Source: Clostridia bacterium
Lineage (GTDB): Bacteria; Bacillota; Clostridia; Oscillospirales; Acutalibacteraceae
DNA: 64,000 bases
Assembly (NCBI GenBank): GCA_017432485.1
Contig: JAFRJB010000038.1
Coordinates: forward strand, 21,546 to 85,545
Direction: 5' to 3'
Under the pieces are notes generated by a model. That model was given only the letters and a program-made list of their open reading frames with translations, ran no database searches and was not told the DNA's origin. Below are positions 34,454 to 43,097 of this stretch, one piece after another. Within the stretch, counting starts at the first letter, position 1, and each line of letters begins with the position of its first letter. A program made the position numbers and the translations under genes.

Positions 34454-36403
34454 TTAATCTTTTACTTCGTATATGTTAACAGGTGTAAACGGGCGCCCCT
34501 GACCGGAATAGTAGCGAGAGAACATCTCGTAGAACTGCAGTCTTAAGGACTGAATGCCTGTTAATAACGCTTCCAAGGCAATGACCAGTGCGTTGCCGAG
34601 TATCATAACAATAACAAAGGTGACATTGACTTTATCGCCCGCAAGGGTGGTAACCACCATCATCATGCCGGCGTGCACAAGTACAAACGCGCCTAATCTC
34701 AAATAAGATACCGTGTTGGAAAAAAATGATAAGATGCTTTCAAACAGCTCAATGATATTGGAAAGCAGGTAGCTGCCGGGTTTAAGTTTATAAGACTTAT
34801 CGGCAAGTTTTTCTTTGACAAATTCGTAGAAAAACATCATCACGACAGCGACCATCAGCGAAATGGTAACAGCATCTTTATTGACAACCGAAATCATTTG
34901 CTTGACTTCCTCATTTGCCATAAAGTCGGTTGCCAGGTAAACCATAGCACTGTAAGCAATGATACCGGCAATGCCGTTAGGGCTGAAAATGGCATCGGCA
35001 AAGCGCTTGAGTTTGAATGCGCAGATGGTGTTGATAATCATAACCAGCAGCATCAGCACAACGCCGACGGAAATGGCAAGAATAAGAATTTCGGTCGTAT
35101 TTTCAAACACTTTAATCGGCAGGAAGTTCAGACCGATGGATTGATAGAAACCGTCGAGCAAATCTTCCATACCGAATACCGAGCCGAAGACGGCGCCGAA
35201 GATACAGCTGAAAATACCGCAACGCATTAAGATTTGACCCAGTGGCATTTTCTTGAGCTTATACATCAGAAAACCGATGATAATAAGCACAAGCCCTTGT
35301 CCTAAGTCGGCAAACATTAAACCGAACATTAATGCGTAGGTAATCGCAAACAGCGGGGTGGGGTCAATCTCCGTGTACGAGGGCAAGCCGAACATCTCTA
35401 CAAAATAGGAAAACGGTCGGAACAGCGCATTATTCTTCAAAGAAATCGGCACTTTATCAATCACCGAAGCACCGGGGTCTTCGCATTCGACCATAATGCC
35501 CTGAAACTTTTTGCTTTTATCCATAAAAGTTTCTTCATAATCGGCTTTAATCCACCCGACAAAAATGAAGTAGTCTTCTTCATTTTTGATTGCCGCATTG
35601 AGTTTAAGTTCAAATACCGTATTGAGCGCATTAATGCGGCTGCAGAGCATGGAGTAGCGCTCGCTTTCGACCTGCACATATTCGGCAAGCTCTTTGGTCA
35701 GAGCATCAATCTTGCGCTGAATGTCTTCATTGTGCGCAATGGTTTCCGCGATTGCCTGCTCCGCATTACCGTTATAGGCGGGCACAAAAGCTTTTTCAAA
35801 AGAAAGCTTGGTGAAGATATTGTCGACTTCTTCTTTTTTGCTCACCGGTACGATGTAAGCGCCCCAATAACCGTCTTTAACTTCTTTACCTTTCATAAAG
35901 TTGATAAAGGGGTTATCTTTATACATATTCATTTGGAGCTTTTCGTAGCTTTCGCGGGGCAGATAACCGAAGCGGAATTTTGTGAACTCGCAATCGAAAA
36001 TATCTTTGAGGTTAATATCCATTTGCGTGAAATGTTCATAATTCTCAATTAAGTTTTTATTATTTTCATATTGCTTTTGCAGTTCACTGCGTTCATTGAA
36101 ATTTTCTTTAATCTTTTGCTGAAAATTTCGCAGGTATTCCACATCAGCACTGTCATCGGAAATCTCCGTCACGCGCTCCTGCTTGATTTCGATACCGAAC
36201 TCTTTGGATAATTGCTCAATCATCTGCAGAGGCTCGGTATAGGGGTTTTCGGCGGAAAACGGTGAAAATTTAATCTTTTTAGGAATAAAATCCATTGCGT
36301 TTTCCGGCTGGAAGTGCCCGTCGATACAGCAGTCGCGAATGAATTGGTCGAGTTCGCCGAGATTGCCGAATGCACGCACCAATTTCATTTTTTCTATTGC
36401 CAA
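34454..36403 (-). CDS. ntpI: V-type ATPase subunit I (a subunit)
   Basis: This 649-residue stator subunit has a cytoplasmic N-terminal half (about residues 1-340, alpha/beta lobes joined by coiled coils) and a C-terminal membrane half with about eight helices. The latter begins at FAITYALMFGLMFADLGQGLVL and ends after the helix with the essential arginine (LLTGIQSLRLQFYEMFSRYY). It forms the two ion half-channels next to the K ring. The C-terminal GQGRPFTPVNIYEVKD is a usual ending. It is placed between C and K, as in other clostridial operons. Confidence 0.95.
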   Translation of the reverse strand: MAIEKMKLVRAFGNLGELDQFIRDCCIDGHFQPENAMDFIPKKIKFSPFSAENPYTEPLQMIEQLSKEFGIEIKQERVTEISDDSADVEYLRNFQQKIKENFNERSELQKQYENNKNLIENYEHFTQMDINLKDIFDCEFTKFRFGYLPRESYEKLQMNMYKDNPFINFMKGKEVKDGYWGAYIVPVSKKEEVDNIFTKLSFEKAFVPAYNGNAEQAIAETIAHNEDIQRKIDALTKELAEYVQVESERYSMLCSRINALNTVFELKLNAAIKNEEDYFIFVGWIKADYEETFMDKSKKFQGIMVECEDPGASVIDKVPISLKNNALFRPFSYFVEMFGLPSYTEIDPTPLFAITYALMFGLMFADLGQGLVLIIIGFLMYKLKKMPLGQILMRCGIFSCIFGAVFGSVFGMEDLLDGFYQSIGLNFLPIKVFENTTEILILAISVGVVLMLLVMIINTICAFKLKRFADAIFSPNGIAGIIAYSAMVYLATDFMANEEVKQMISVVNKDAVTISLMVAVVMMFFYEFVKEKLADKSYKLKPGSYLLSNIIELFESILSFFSNTVSYLRLGAFVLVHAGMMMVVTTLAGDKVNVTFVIVMILGNALVIALEALLTGIQSLRLQFYEMFSRYYSGQGRPFTPVNIYEVKD

Positions 36404-36449
36404 ATTCGTATCACTCCTTCAACAGTCGTAATCGTCTTTCATTCTAACA

Positions 36450-37484
36450 TTAAGCATTCACACCAATGAGGTATTTTTGAATTTCTTCCTCGGGAAGGCG
36501 ATAGCGCTTTCCTTCGGTAATGTGAATGATATTTTTAATTTCGGTTTCCAACAGGTTAAAATAGGTCAGTACCGCAATATTGGCATTGGCACTGAATCTT
36601 AAAAAGTGCTTATTAATGGCATAAGTGTTTTTTTCGTACACTTTTTCGGGAAAGATTAAGTCATCATTCGTAAAATTCTTTCCAAGCTTTGTTGTGCCGA
36701 CGATGCTCACAAAGTCCGCCGTGCTCTCGCATTCGACCAGGCGCGTGAGCTTGGAAGCACTTAAAGTGCCGTGATGCATAATTAAACCTGCCAAGATGAT
36801 ATCGGGGGAAACATCCATTTTTTTGCGGCGGAAAATTGTGTTGATGTTAAGCGCATCAATTTCCAAATCAATCATTTCATTTAACTCTTTTGCCGCTTTT
36901 TTGGGCAGGTATTTGCCCATCTCCTTTGCGCTCTGTGCATAGAAAGCGCCTAAAATGATTTCAACTTGTGAAAAGTCAAACACGCCATCGGTTCCGATAA
37001 AACGTCTGGCTGCACCGTGATACGGCGTGTGCTTGAGCGAATCAATTAATTCCTGCGCGGTTGTGCTTGCGTAAACTTTCTGAATATTCAATGCGGAAGC
37101 CGCTTTGAAAAAATCATTCGGGATATAGGTGGAAGCAAACGCAGAGGTCGAAACAAGGTTGCGCGCCGCACTGATAATGACTTGAATATCGCTTTTTAAA
37201 ACATAGTATTTAAAAAACGGATTATCAATCATTTTTTCAAAAGAACAAATAGTTTGCAGGCGATTGGCGTATTCTTTATTTAAACTGAATTCAATCGCTT
37301 CGGCGGTGATTTTGGTGCCGCTGTTCGGGGCAAAAATATCACCGTAGGAGGTTCTTGTTTTTAAGTAGTTGGCAATGTCTTGGTTGGAATTACAAGCCAA
37401 AAGTGCCTGGTAATCGGCAGCAGTTAAGCGCTTGCCGTACATACATCTGACTTTTGCCAAAACCGCATTCGCTGACTGATTCAA
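36450..37484 (-). CDS. ntpC: V-type ATPase subunit C (d/AC39 type)
   Basis: The 344-residue soluble protein is the funnel-shaped adaptor between the shaft (D/F) and the K ring. It is all-helical, in three similar thirds. The N-terminal block NAVLAKVRCMYGKRLTAADYQALL, the central YYVLKSDIQVIISAARN and the LEIDALNINTIFRRKKM segment are typical of the vATP-synt_AC39 family. It follows the coiled-coil gene and precedes subunit I. Confidence 0.92.
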   Translation of the reverse strand: MNQSANAVLAKVRCMYGKRLTAADYQALLACNSNQDIANYLKTRTSYGDIFAPNSGTKITAEAIEFSLNKEYANRLQTICSFEKMIDNPFFKYYVLKSDIQVIISAARNLVSTSAFASTYIPNDFFKAASALNIQKVYASTTAQELIDSLKHTPYHGAARRFIGTDGVFDFSQVEIILGAFYAQSAKEMGKYLPKKAAKELNEMIDLEIDALNINTIFRRKKMDVSPDIILAGLIMHHGTLSASKLTRLVECESTADFVSIVGTTKLGKNFTNDDLIFPEKVYEKNTYAINKHFLRFSANANIAVLTYFNLLETEIKNIIHITEGKRYRLPEEEIQKYLIGVNA

Positions 37485-37520
37485 ACGTTAACCTCCTTTC
37501 CTAAAAGTAAGCAAGCACCA

Positions 37521-37832
37521 TTACTCGGCAATGGTGCGTTCCACAAGTTCTTTGACCCACTGCTCTTTGTGCGCTTCGTAATAGCTGTCTAAGTTTTGAT
37601 TGGCGCGGGCGTAATCGGCATCGATTTGCGCCTTGCGCTCTTCTACTTTGCGCGTTTCATCTTCAGTGGTTAGAGCGATGATTTCTTCAACGCTCTCTTC
37701 ATATTTTTTATCGAGTTCTTCCACTCTTTGGGCAATGGCAATTTTGGATTCGGCAAGCTGTTTCTTGCTTTCATCTGTCATTTTTCTTGCCTTTTTATCA
37801 ACATCTATAATGGTTTTGATGAGTTGTTCCAT
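37521..37832 (-). CDS. V-type ATPase peripheral-stalk coiled-coil subunit (G/H type)
   Basis: This 103-residue protein is almost wholly a charged coiled coil (IDVDKKARKMTDESKKQLAESK..., later RKVEERKAQIDADYARANQ), the form of the G/H stalk subunit that pairs with subunit E. I start at the ATG at 37832: GGAGAG lies a few bases upstream, while the open frame back to 37889 has no ribosome site and a non-coiled extension. It is the first gene of the operon, the same place as ntpF in Enterococcus. Confidence 0.8.
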   Translation of the reverse strand: MEQLIKTIIDVDKKARKMTDESKKQLAESKIAIAQRVEELDKKYEESVEEIIALTTEDETRKVEERKAQIDADYARANQNLDSYYEAHKEQWVKELVERTIAE

Positions 37833-37912
37833 AATTCTCTCCAAATAAAGAAACCGACTTGCGAGCAAGTCAGAGTGGCTTGTAGGCATTAACCATTTGT
37901 ATTGTTGACTTT

Positions 37913-37941
37913 AATATACTACTTTTACTTTTAATTTTCAA
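37913..37941 (-). promoter_or_regulatory. Promoter of the V-ATPase operon (minus strand)
   Basis: Minus strand: TTGAAA (37936-37941), 17 bases, TATATT (37913-37918), leaving a leader of about 75 bases before the first start codon. Confidence 0.7.
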
Positions 37942-37992
37942 GTGAAAAAATACACAAATTCTATAAATACATATATATTATTTCTACTGCTA

Positions 37993-38021
37993 TTGACAAT
38001 TTTCAATATTAATTTTATAAT
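37993..38021 (+). promoter_or_regulatory. Perfect-consensus promoter of the hydrogenase operon
   Basis: TTGACA (37993-37998), 17 bases, TATAAT (38016-38021), 30 bases before the ATG. The 219-base gap is shared with the divergent V-ATPase promoter. Confidence 0.85.
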
Positions 38022-38051
38022 ATTTTTATCAATTTGAAAGGGAGCAAATAT

Positions 38052-39887
38052 ATGGCAAGACAAAAAATACAATCATTAACTGCTGTGGAAGAAACGGTTG
38101 ACCAAATCTACCGTGAACTCGGCAGCCGTGTCAATGCCGCAATGACCAATGCGTGCCCGATAGACGTGGCACTTGGCTTTGTGCGCCTTTGCCAATCGCA
38201 GTCCTGCGGTAAGTGTACCCCGTGCCGTTCCGGCTTAGGGCAACTTGCAACATTAATTAAGCGCGTTTTGGATGGCGATGGCGATATGTCGGATATCGAT
38301 TTAATCGAGAGAACCGCTGAGTCTATTTATATGAGTGCCGACTGCGCTATCGGCTATGAAGCCGCCAATATGGTGCGCTTGTGCGTTAAGGGGTTCCGTG
38401 AGGATTTTGAAGCCCATATCAATCACGGTAAGTGCTCTTTCTTCTTTAACAGACCGGTACCTTGCGTATCGCGCTGTCCTGCCAATGTAGACATTCCCGG
38501 TTACATTGCGCTCTCGGCCGAAGGCAGGTATGCCGATGCTGTCAGACTGATTAGAAAGGACAACCCGTTCCCGACAGCTTGCGCGCTCATTTGTGAGCAT
38601 CCTTGTGAAAACAACTGCCGCAGACAAATGATTGATGACTCTATCAACATTCGCGGTATTAAGCGCTATGTGTGTGACCATGCGGGCGTTGTGCCTGCAC
38701 CGAAATGTATGGATTCCACCGGTAAGAAAATTGCGATTATCGGCGGCGGTCCTGCCGGTTTAACCTGCGCCTATTTCTTGCAGTTAATGGGGCACCAGAC
38801 CACCGTGTTTGAAGGTAAAGAGCATTTAGGCGGTATGCTGCGCTACGGCATTCCGAACTACCGCTTGCCGCGCGAGAGACTGCAAGAGGATATTGACTGT
38901 ATTCTTTCCACCGGTGTGGAAGTAAAGTTAAACACCAAGATTGATTCTTCTAAAGAAATTGCAAAGCTTAAAGAAGAGTATGATGCTATCTTCATTTCTA
39001 TCGGTGCGCATAAAGACAGAAAAGTCGGCTTGGAAAATGAAGACGCTGAGGGCGTGATTTCCGCAGTTGATTTACTCAAAGCCATCGGTGATGACCAATA
39101 TCCCGATTATTCCGGCAAAGAAGTGCTTGTTATCGGCGGCGGTAACGTGGCAATGGATTGCACCAGAACTGCAGTCAGAGCCGGCGCAAAACAAGTCAGT
39201 GTTGTATACCGCAGAAGAATTGCGGATATGACCGCTTTACAGGAAGAAATCTTCGGTGCACAGGCTGAAGGCGCCGAGATTTTGGAACTCGTTTCTCCTA
39301 CCCGCGTGGAAAAGGATGAAAACGGCAAACTCAAAGGCCTTTGGGTCAAGCAGCAGATGATCGGCCGCTATAAGCAGGGCAGACCCGCTCCTGCCGACGG
39401 CGGTGAAGATGAATATATGATTCCTTGCGATATTTTGGTCGTTGCGATCGGTCAGGGTATTGAAAGCGAACCCTTTGCCGAATTCGGTATTCCGGTTGAG
39501 AGCCGCGGCAAAATTGATGCCGATGATTATACTATCATTCAGCAGCAGCCCGGTATCTTCTCCGGCGGTGACTGCTCAACAGGTCCTGCTACCGTTATCA
39601 GAGCGATTGCGGCAGGTAAGACAGCTGCAGCCAATATCGATGAGTATTTAGGCTATGAGCACTTGATTGAAAGCGGTGTGGATATTCCTCCCGTTTCAAC
39701 CTATAACCGCAACCATTGCGGCAGAGTGAATTTGAGAGAGCGCGAAGCAGTTGTCAGAAACAAGAATTTCGAGCCGTTTGAATACGGTATGTCAGATAAA
39801 GAAGCATTGCAGGAAGCGAAGCGCTGCCTGCGCTGTGACCACTTCGGCTTCGGTTGCTTTAGAGGGGGGAGGAATTTCAAATGGTAA
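38052..39887 (+). CDS. Iron-sulfur flavoprotein: NuoF-type 4Fe-4S domain fused to GltD/NfnB-like oxidoreductase
   Basis: With the ATG at 38052 (AAAGGGAG upstream; a TTG at 38034 lies before the ribosome site) the protein has 611 residues. Residues about 20-125 resemble the C-terminal [4Fe-4S] domain of NuoF/HydB (C52-GK-C55-TP-C58 and a later DCAIG cysteine). Residues 130-220 are the Fer4_20 domain of glutamate synthase small subunits (CPANVDIP, CEHPCENNCRR). Then come FAD- and NAD(P)-binding folds (GGGPAG near 232, GGGNVAMD near 360) and the SGGDCSTGPATVIRAIAAGKTAA block. There is no FMN domain. It overlaps the hydrogenase gene by 7 bases and should exchange electrons between NAD(P)H and HydA, perhaps with flavin bifurcation (inference). 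Confidence 0.88.
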   Translation: MARQKIQSLTAVEETVDQIYRELGSRVNAAMTNACPIDVALGFVRLCQSQSCGKCTPCRSGLGQLATLIKRVLDGDGDMSDIDLIERTAESIYMSADCAIGYEAANMVRLCVKGFREDFEAHINHGKCSFFFNRPVPCVSRCPANVDIPGYIALSAEGRYADAVRLIRKDNPFPTACALICEHPCENNCRRQMIDDSINIRGIKRYVCDHAGVVPAPKCMDSTGKKIAIIGGGPAGLTCAYFLQLMGHQTTVFEGKEHLGGMLRYGIPNYRLPRERLQEDIDCILSTGVEVKLNTKIDSSKEIAKLKEEYDAIFISIGAHKDRKVGLENEDAEGVISAVDLLKAIGDDQYPDYSGKEVLVIGGGNVAMDCTRTAVRAGAKQVSVVYRRRIADMTALQEEIFGAQAEGAEILELVSPTRVEKDENGKLKGLWVKQQMIGRYKQGRPAPADGGEDEYMIPCDILVVAIGQGIESEPFAEFGIPVESRGKIDADDYTIIQQQPGIFSGGDCSTGPATVIRAIAAGKTAAANIDEYLGYEHLIESGVDIPPVSTYNRNHCGRVNLREREAVVRNKNFEPFEYGMSDKEALQEAKRCLRCDHFGFGCFRGGRNFKW

Positions 39888-41617
39888 ATTTAGTTATTAA
39901 CAGCAAACATATTTCTGTCAAAGAAGGCAGTACCATTTTGGAAGCCGCTACCGAAAACGGCATCCAAATCCCCACTTTATGTTACTTAAAAGACATCAAC
40001 GAAATCGGCGCCTGCCGCATTTGTGTGGTAGAAATCAAGGGGATTGACCGCTTGGTCGCCGCTTGTAACACGCCGGTGGAAGAAGATATGGTGGTTTACA
40101 CCCATTCTCCACGCGTGATGACAGCAAGAAAAGTGACTTTGGAACTCATTCTTGCCGAGCACAATTACACTTGCCCCACCTGTACCAGAAGCGGTAACTG
40201 CGAATTGCAATCTCTTTCCGAAGAATTCGGTTTAACGGCTGAAACCTTCAAAAAGAGAATGGTGAAGATGGATTGGGATGAAAGCTTCCCGCTCATTCGC
40301 GATAATGAAAAGTGCATCAAATGTATGCGCTGCATTCAAGTGTGCGATAAAGTGCAGTCGCTCGGTGTGTGGGATATTGCCGGTACCGGCACATGGACCA
40401 CCATCAATGTCAACAACGGCTTAGATATTAAAGAAGCAAGCTGCGCTATTTGCGGTCAATGTATTACCAATTGCCCGGTCGGCGCTTTGCAGGCAAGGCA
40501 CGATAAAGAGAGTGTATATAAAGCTCTTTCCGATAATGATAAGGTAAAAGTTGCTTCCGTTGCGCCGGCTGTCAGAGCGGCTTGGGGCGAACAACTCGGC
40601 TTGGAGCCTGAAGAAGCGACCATGCAAAAGATGGGCGAAGCGCTTCGCCAAATCGGTTTTGACTATGTATTTGATACCAACTTCTCTGCCGACTTAACCA
40701 TTATGGAAGAGGGCAGCGAATTTCTGGCGCGCTTGGGCGAAAAAGAAGATTATAAATTCCCGATGTTTACTTCCTGCTGCCCGGGTTGGGTGCGTTTCTT
40801 GAAGTCGCAGTACCCGGATATGGTGCCGCAGTTATCGACTGCTAAGAGCCCGCAGCAGATGTTCGGTGCTATCACTAAGAGCTATTTTGCCGAGAAAATC
40901 GGTAGAGACCCGAAAGATATCGTTCTCGTTTCCATCATGCCTTGTGTGGCTAAGAAAATGGAATGCTCGTATGAAACCATGAAAGACGAGGCGAGAGGGC
41001 AGGATGTTGACTTTGTGCTGACTACGCGCGAATTTGTCAAGATGATTAAAGCTGCCAATATCAATGTCAAGGATTTAGAGGATAAACCCCTTGATGATCC
41101 GCTTTGTGCCGGCACCGGTGCAGCTGTTATCTTCGGCGCAACCGGCGGTGTGATGGAAGCGGCGCTCAGATCTGCCTATTATCTGGCAACCGGTAAAAAC
41201 CCGGACCCCGATGCATTCAAGGCAGTGCGCGGTTATCATGACGGCTGGAACGAAGCAACCTTCGATATTCAAGGCACTACGGTTCGCTGCGCGGTAGCCA
41301 GCGGTCTCGGCAACGCCAGAAAGCTCATTCAAGCCATTCGAGCAGGTGAAGTGGAATATGATTTCGTAGAAGTCATGGCTTGCCCCGGCGGCTGTGTAGG
41401 CGGCGGCGGTCAACCGATTCACCTCCACCACAATAAGATGTATGAGGTCAGAGGCGAGAGATTGCGCAAACTCGATTATACCAATCCGATTCGTTTCTCT
41501 CACGAAAACCCGCAAATCCAAACGCTTTATTCGGAGTTCTTAGGTGCTCCGCTCGGTAAGAAAGCGCACCACCTGCTTCATACTGACCATAATGGCTGGA
41601 AAATGAACGAAAAATAA
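39881..41617 (+). CDS. hydA: [FeFe] hydrogenase, catalytic subunit
   Basis: The 578-residue enzyme interconverts protons and H2. In order: an N-terminal [2Fe-2S] ferredoxin domain (about 1-75), the His-ligated 4Fe-4S site (HNYTCPTC), two 4Fe-4S clusters (CIKCMRCIQVC and CAICGQCITNCP, about 145-200), and the H-cluster domain. The three signatures are complete: L1 TSCCPGW (Cys299, Cys300), L2 MPCVAKKMEC (Cys355) and L3 MACPGGCVGGGGQP (Cys501, Cys505). A C-terminal small-subunit region (from about 540, ending LGKKAHHLLHT) is fused. With the upstream flavoprotein it forms a soluble hydrogenase for disposal of reduced ferredoxin. The start follows GGGGGGAGG. Confidence 0.97.
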   Translation: MVNLVINSKHISVKEGSTILEAATENGIQIPTLCYLKDINEIGACRICVVEIKGIDRLVAACNTPVEEDMVVYTHSPRVMTARKVTLELILAEHNYTCPTCTRSGNCELQSLSEEFGLTAETFKKRMVKMDWDESFPLIRDNEKCIKCMRCIQVCDKVQSLGVWDIAGTGTWTTINVNNGLDIKEASCAICGQCITNCPVGALQARHDKESVYKALSDNDKVKVASVAPAVRAAWGEQLGLEPEEATMQKMGEALRQIGFDYVFDTNFSADLTIMEEGSEFLARLGEKEDYKFPMFTSCCPGWVRFLKSQYPDMVPQLSTAKSPQQMFGAITKSYFAEKIGRDPKDIVLVSIMPCVAKKMECSYETMKDEARGQDVDFVLTTREFVKMIKAANINVKDLEDKPLDDPLCAGTGAAVIFGATGGVMEAALRSAYYLATGKNPDPDAFKAVRGYHDGWNEATFDIQGTTVRCAVASGLGNARKLIQAIRAGEVEYDFVEVMACPGGCVGGGGQPIHLHHNKMYEVRGERLRKLDYTNPIRFSHENPQIQTLYSEFLGAPLGKKAHHLLHTDHNGWKMNEK

Positions 41618-41621
41618 GCTT

Positions 41622-41660
41622 TTGCCGCCAATCTTTTGATTGGCGGCAACTTCTTTTTTT
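41622..41660 (+). terminator. Terminator of the hydrogenase operon
   Basis: A perfect 12-bp stem (TTGCCGCCAATC / GATTGGCGGCAA) with a TTTT loop, followed by CTTCTTTTTTT. Confidence 0.92.
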
Positions 41661-41694
41661 GAGCAAAACAGGAAAAGAAATATCCCCGTTATTT

Positions 41695-41703
41695 TGCTAT
41701 ACT
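41695..41703 (+). promoter_or_regulatory. Predicted extended -10 promoter of the AraC-type gene
   Basis: TGCTATACT, an extended -10 (TG-N-TATACT), 33 bases before the ATG; no good -35 is seen 17 bases upstream. Confidence 0.45.
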
Positions 41704-41736
41704 AATAAAGGAACATAGAGAAAAAAGAGGTATTCT

Positions 41737-42516
41737 ATGGGCTATAACGAACAAATGCAGCAAACGCTTGCGTATATTGCCGCTCACTTGGGTGAAACGC
41801 TTACCGCAAAGCAGTTAGCCGAGCAGGCGGGTTATTCGCTCTATCACTTTTGCCGTGTATTTAAAGCGTTTTACGGCGTAAGCCCCGGCGAGTATATGCG
41901 CAAGCAAAAGCTGCTTGCAGCCGCCCGAGACTTGGCAGGCGGTGAAGCGGTTTTGGATACGGCGCTTAAATACGGTTATGATACCCACGCCGGTTTTACC
42001 AAAGCTTTTGAAAAAGAATTCGGGTTAGCACCCAGTGTTTACCGCAAAATGAAAGGGGAATTGACTATGAATGTGACAATTAAAAATGAAGATGCTTTTA
42101 AAGTCTTCGGTTATATGATTGATACTGCCGATGAAGTGCAGGGCGGTTATTGGGGGAAAGTCGATTTTAGTAAATACCCGCAGTATCCTGCCGGGTGTGA
42201 TGATCAAGGCGAAGTCGCGCTTTGGATGCACCCGGAAGAGGTTTCCGGTGAACTGAAATATTTCTTCGGTTATAAAACGGCAGATGAAACACCTGCCGCA
42301 GGCTTTGAAGCGATTACGGTGCCTGCTGCGCAGTATGCGGTGTTTGAAGTGCCGCAGGCAGAGAGTGCTCAAGCACTTTCGCAGCAACTCTCTGCCGCTT
42401 GGAAAGAAATCTTTTCCTCTTGGTTTGATTCTGTCGACTACAAATACGATGAGTCAAAACTCTGTTTTGAATTTTACAAAGGCGATAAAAGCTATATTTA
42501 TGTGCCTGTAAAATAA
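41737..42516 (+). CDS. AraC-family regulator with GyrI-like ligand-binding domain
   Basis: This 259-residue protein has two helix-turn-helix units at the N-terminus (about 1-105; LTAKQLAEQAGYSLYHFCRVFKAFYGVSPGEYM and a second ending GFTKAFEKEFGLAPSVYRK). A C-terminal GyrI-like (Rob/SoxS-associated, SRPBCC-like) domain starts at MNVTIKNEDAFKVFGYM, with the EVALWMHPEE and EIFSSWFDSVDY blocks typical of the family. Such regulators sense amphipathic drugs or other small hydrophobic ligands. It is monocistronic, with its own promoter and terminator. Its targets cannot be read from context; the neighbouring aryl-acid operon is on the other strand and shares a terminator zone only. Confidence 0.9.
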   Translation: MGYNEQMQQTLAYIAAHLGETLTAKQLAEQAGYSLYHFCRVFKAFYGVSPGEYMRKQKLLAAARDLAGGEAVLDTALKYGYDTHAGFTKAFEKEFGLAPSVYRKMKGELTMNVTIKNEDAFKVFGYMIDTADEVQGGYWGKVDFSKYPQYPAGCDDQGEVALWMHPEEVSGELKYFFGYKTADETPAAGFEAITVPAAQYAVFEVPQAESAQALSQQLSAAWKEIFSSWFDSVDYKYDESKLCFEFYKGDKSYIYVPVK

Positions 42517-42545
42517 TGTTGCGTATTTTGCGCACTTACCTCGCA

Positions 42546-42581
42546 AAAACAGCCGGAATGCAGTCGCGTTCCGGCTGTTTT
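42546..42581 (+). terminator. Terminator after the AraC-type gene
   Basis: A perfect 13-bp stem (AAAACAGCCGGAA / TTCCGGCTGTTTT) with a 10-base loop, 30 bases after the stop. Confidence 0.88.
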
Positions 42582-42594
42582 ATATTGTAAAAAT

Positions 42595-42624
42595 AAAACC
42601 GCGTTTAAAATAAAACGCGGTTTT
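42595..42624 (-). terminator. Terminator of the aryl-acid operon (minus strand)
   Basis: A perfect 12-bp stem (AAAACCGCGTTT / AAACGCGGTTTT) with a 6-base loop, starting 11 bases after the ACT gene stop on the minus strand. Confidence 0.85.
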
Positions 42625-42634
42625 TATGTAATGA

Positions 42635-43066
42635 CTATCCTTTAAATCCATCCGGCGGTAATACATCTGCAAGGCCTTTTGCAATAAGCAAATCATCGGC
42701 GGCTTTGACATTATCGGTCTTGGCAACCATAATCGCTTTGCCGGTAATTTTGGTATCAAATGCATACATATATTCTACACTGATATCGTTTTGGGAGAGC
42801 GCTTCAATAATTTTTGCGGCACCGCCCGGCTTATCATCAAGAACCACGGCGAGCACATCGGTGATTTTTACAATCACGCCAATATCATTTAGAAGCGCCT
42901 TCGCTTTCTCGGGGTCATTGACAATCAGCCTTAATACACCAAATTCACTTGTATCGGCAAGCGAAAGGGCAGAGAGGTCAATGCCGTTTTCGGCAAGGCA
43001 GTTTAAGATGGCAGATAATCTGCCTTTTTTATTTTCCACAAAAACAGATAATTGCTTTGTAATCAT
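42635..43066 (-). CDS. Tandem ACT-domain protein
   Basis: The 143-residue protein consists of two ACT domains (about 1-68 and 70-140): QLSVFVENKKGRLSAILNCLAENGIDLSALSL and AVVLDDKPGGAAKIIEALSQNDISVEYMYAF. The small ACT-only family is often found beside phenylacetate-CoA ligase and indolepyruvate oxidoreductase genes, exactly as here, and is thought to sense an amino acid, most likely an aromatic one (inference). It is the last gene of the operon, 31 bases after paaK, with a strong terminator behind it. It has no DNA-binding or catalytic domain of its own. Confidence 0.9.
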   Translation of the reverse strand: MITKQLSVFVENKKGRLSAILNCLAENGIDLSALSLADTSEFGVLRLIVNDPEKAKALLNDIGVIVKITDVLAVVLDDKPGGAAKIIEALSQNDISVEYMYAFDTKITGKAIMVAKTDNVKAADDLLIAKGLADVLPPDGFKG

Positions 43067-43097
43067 AACTATACCTCCAAATTAAATGAAAGAAAAA

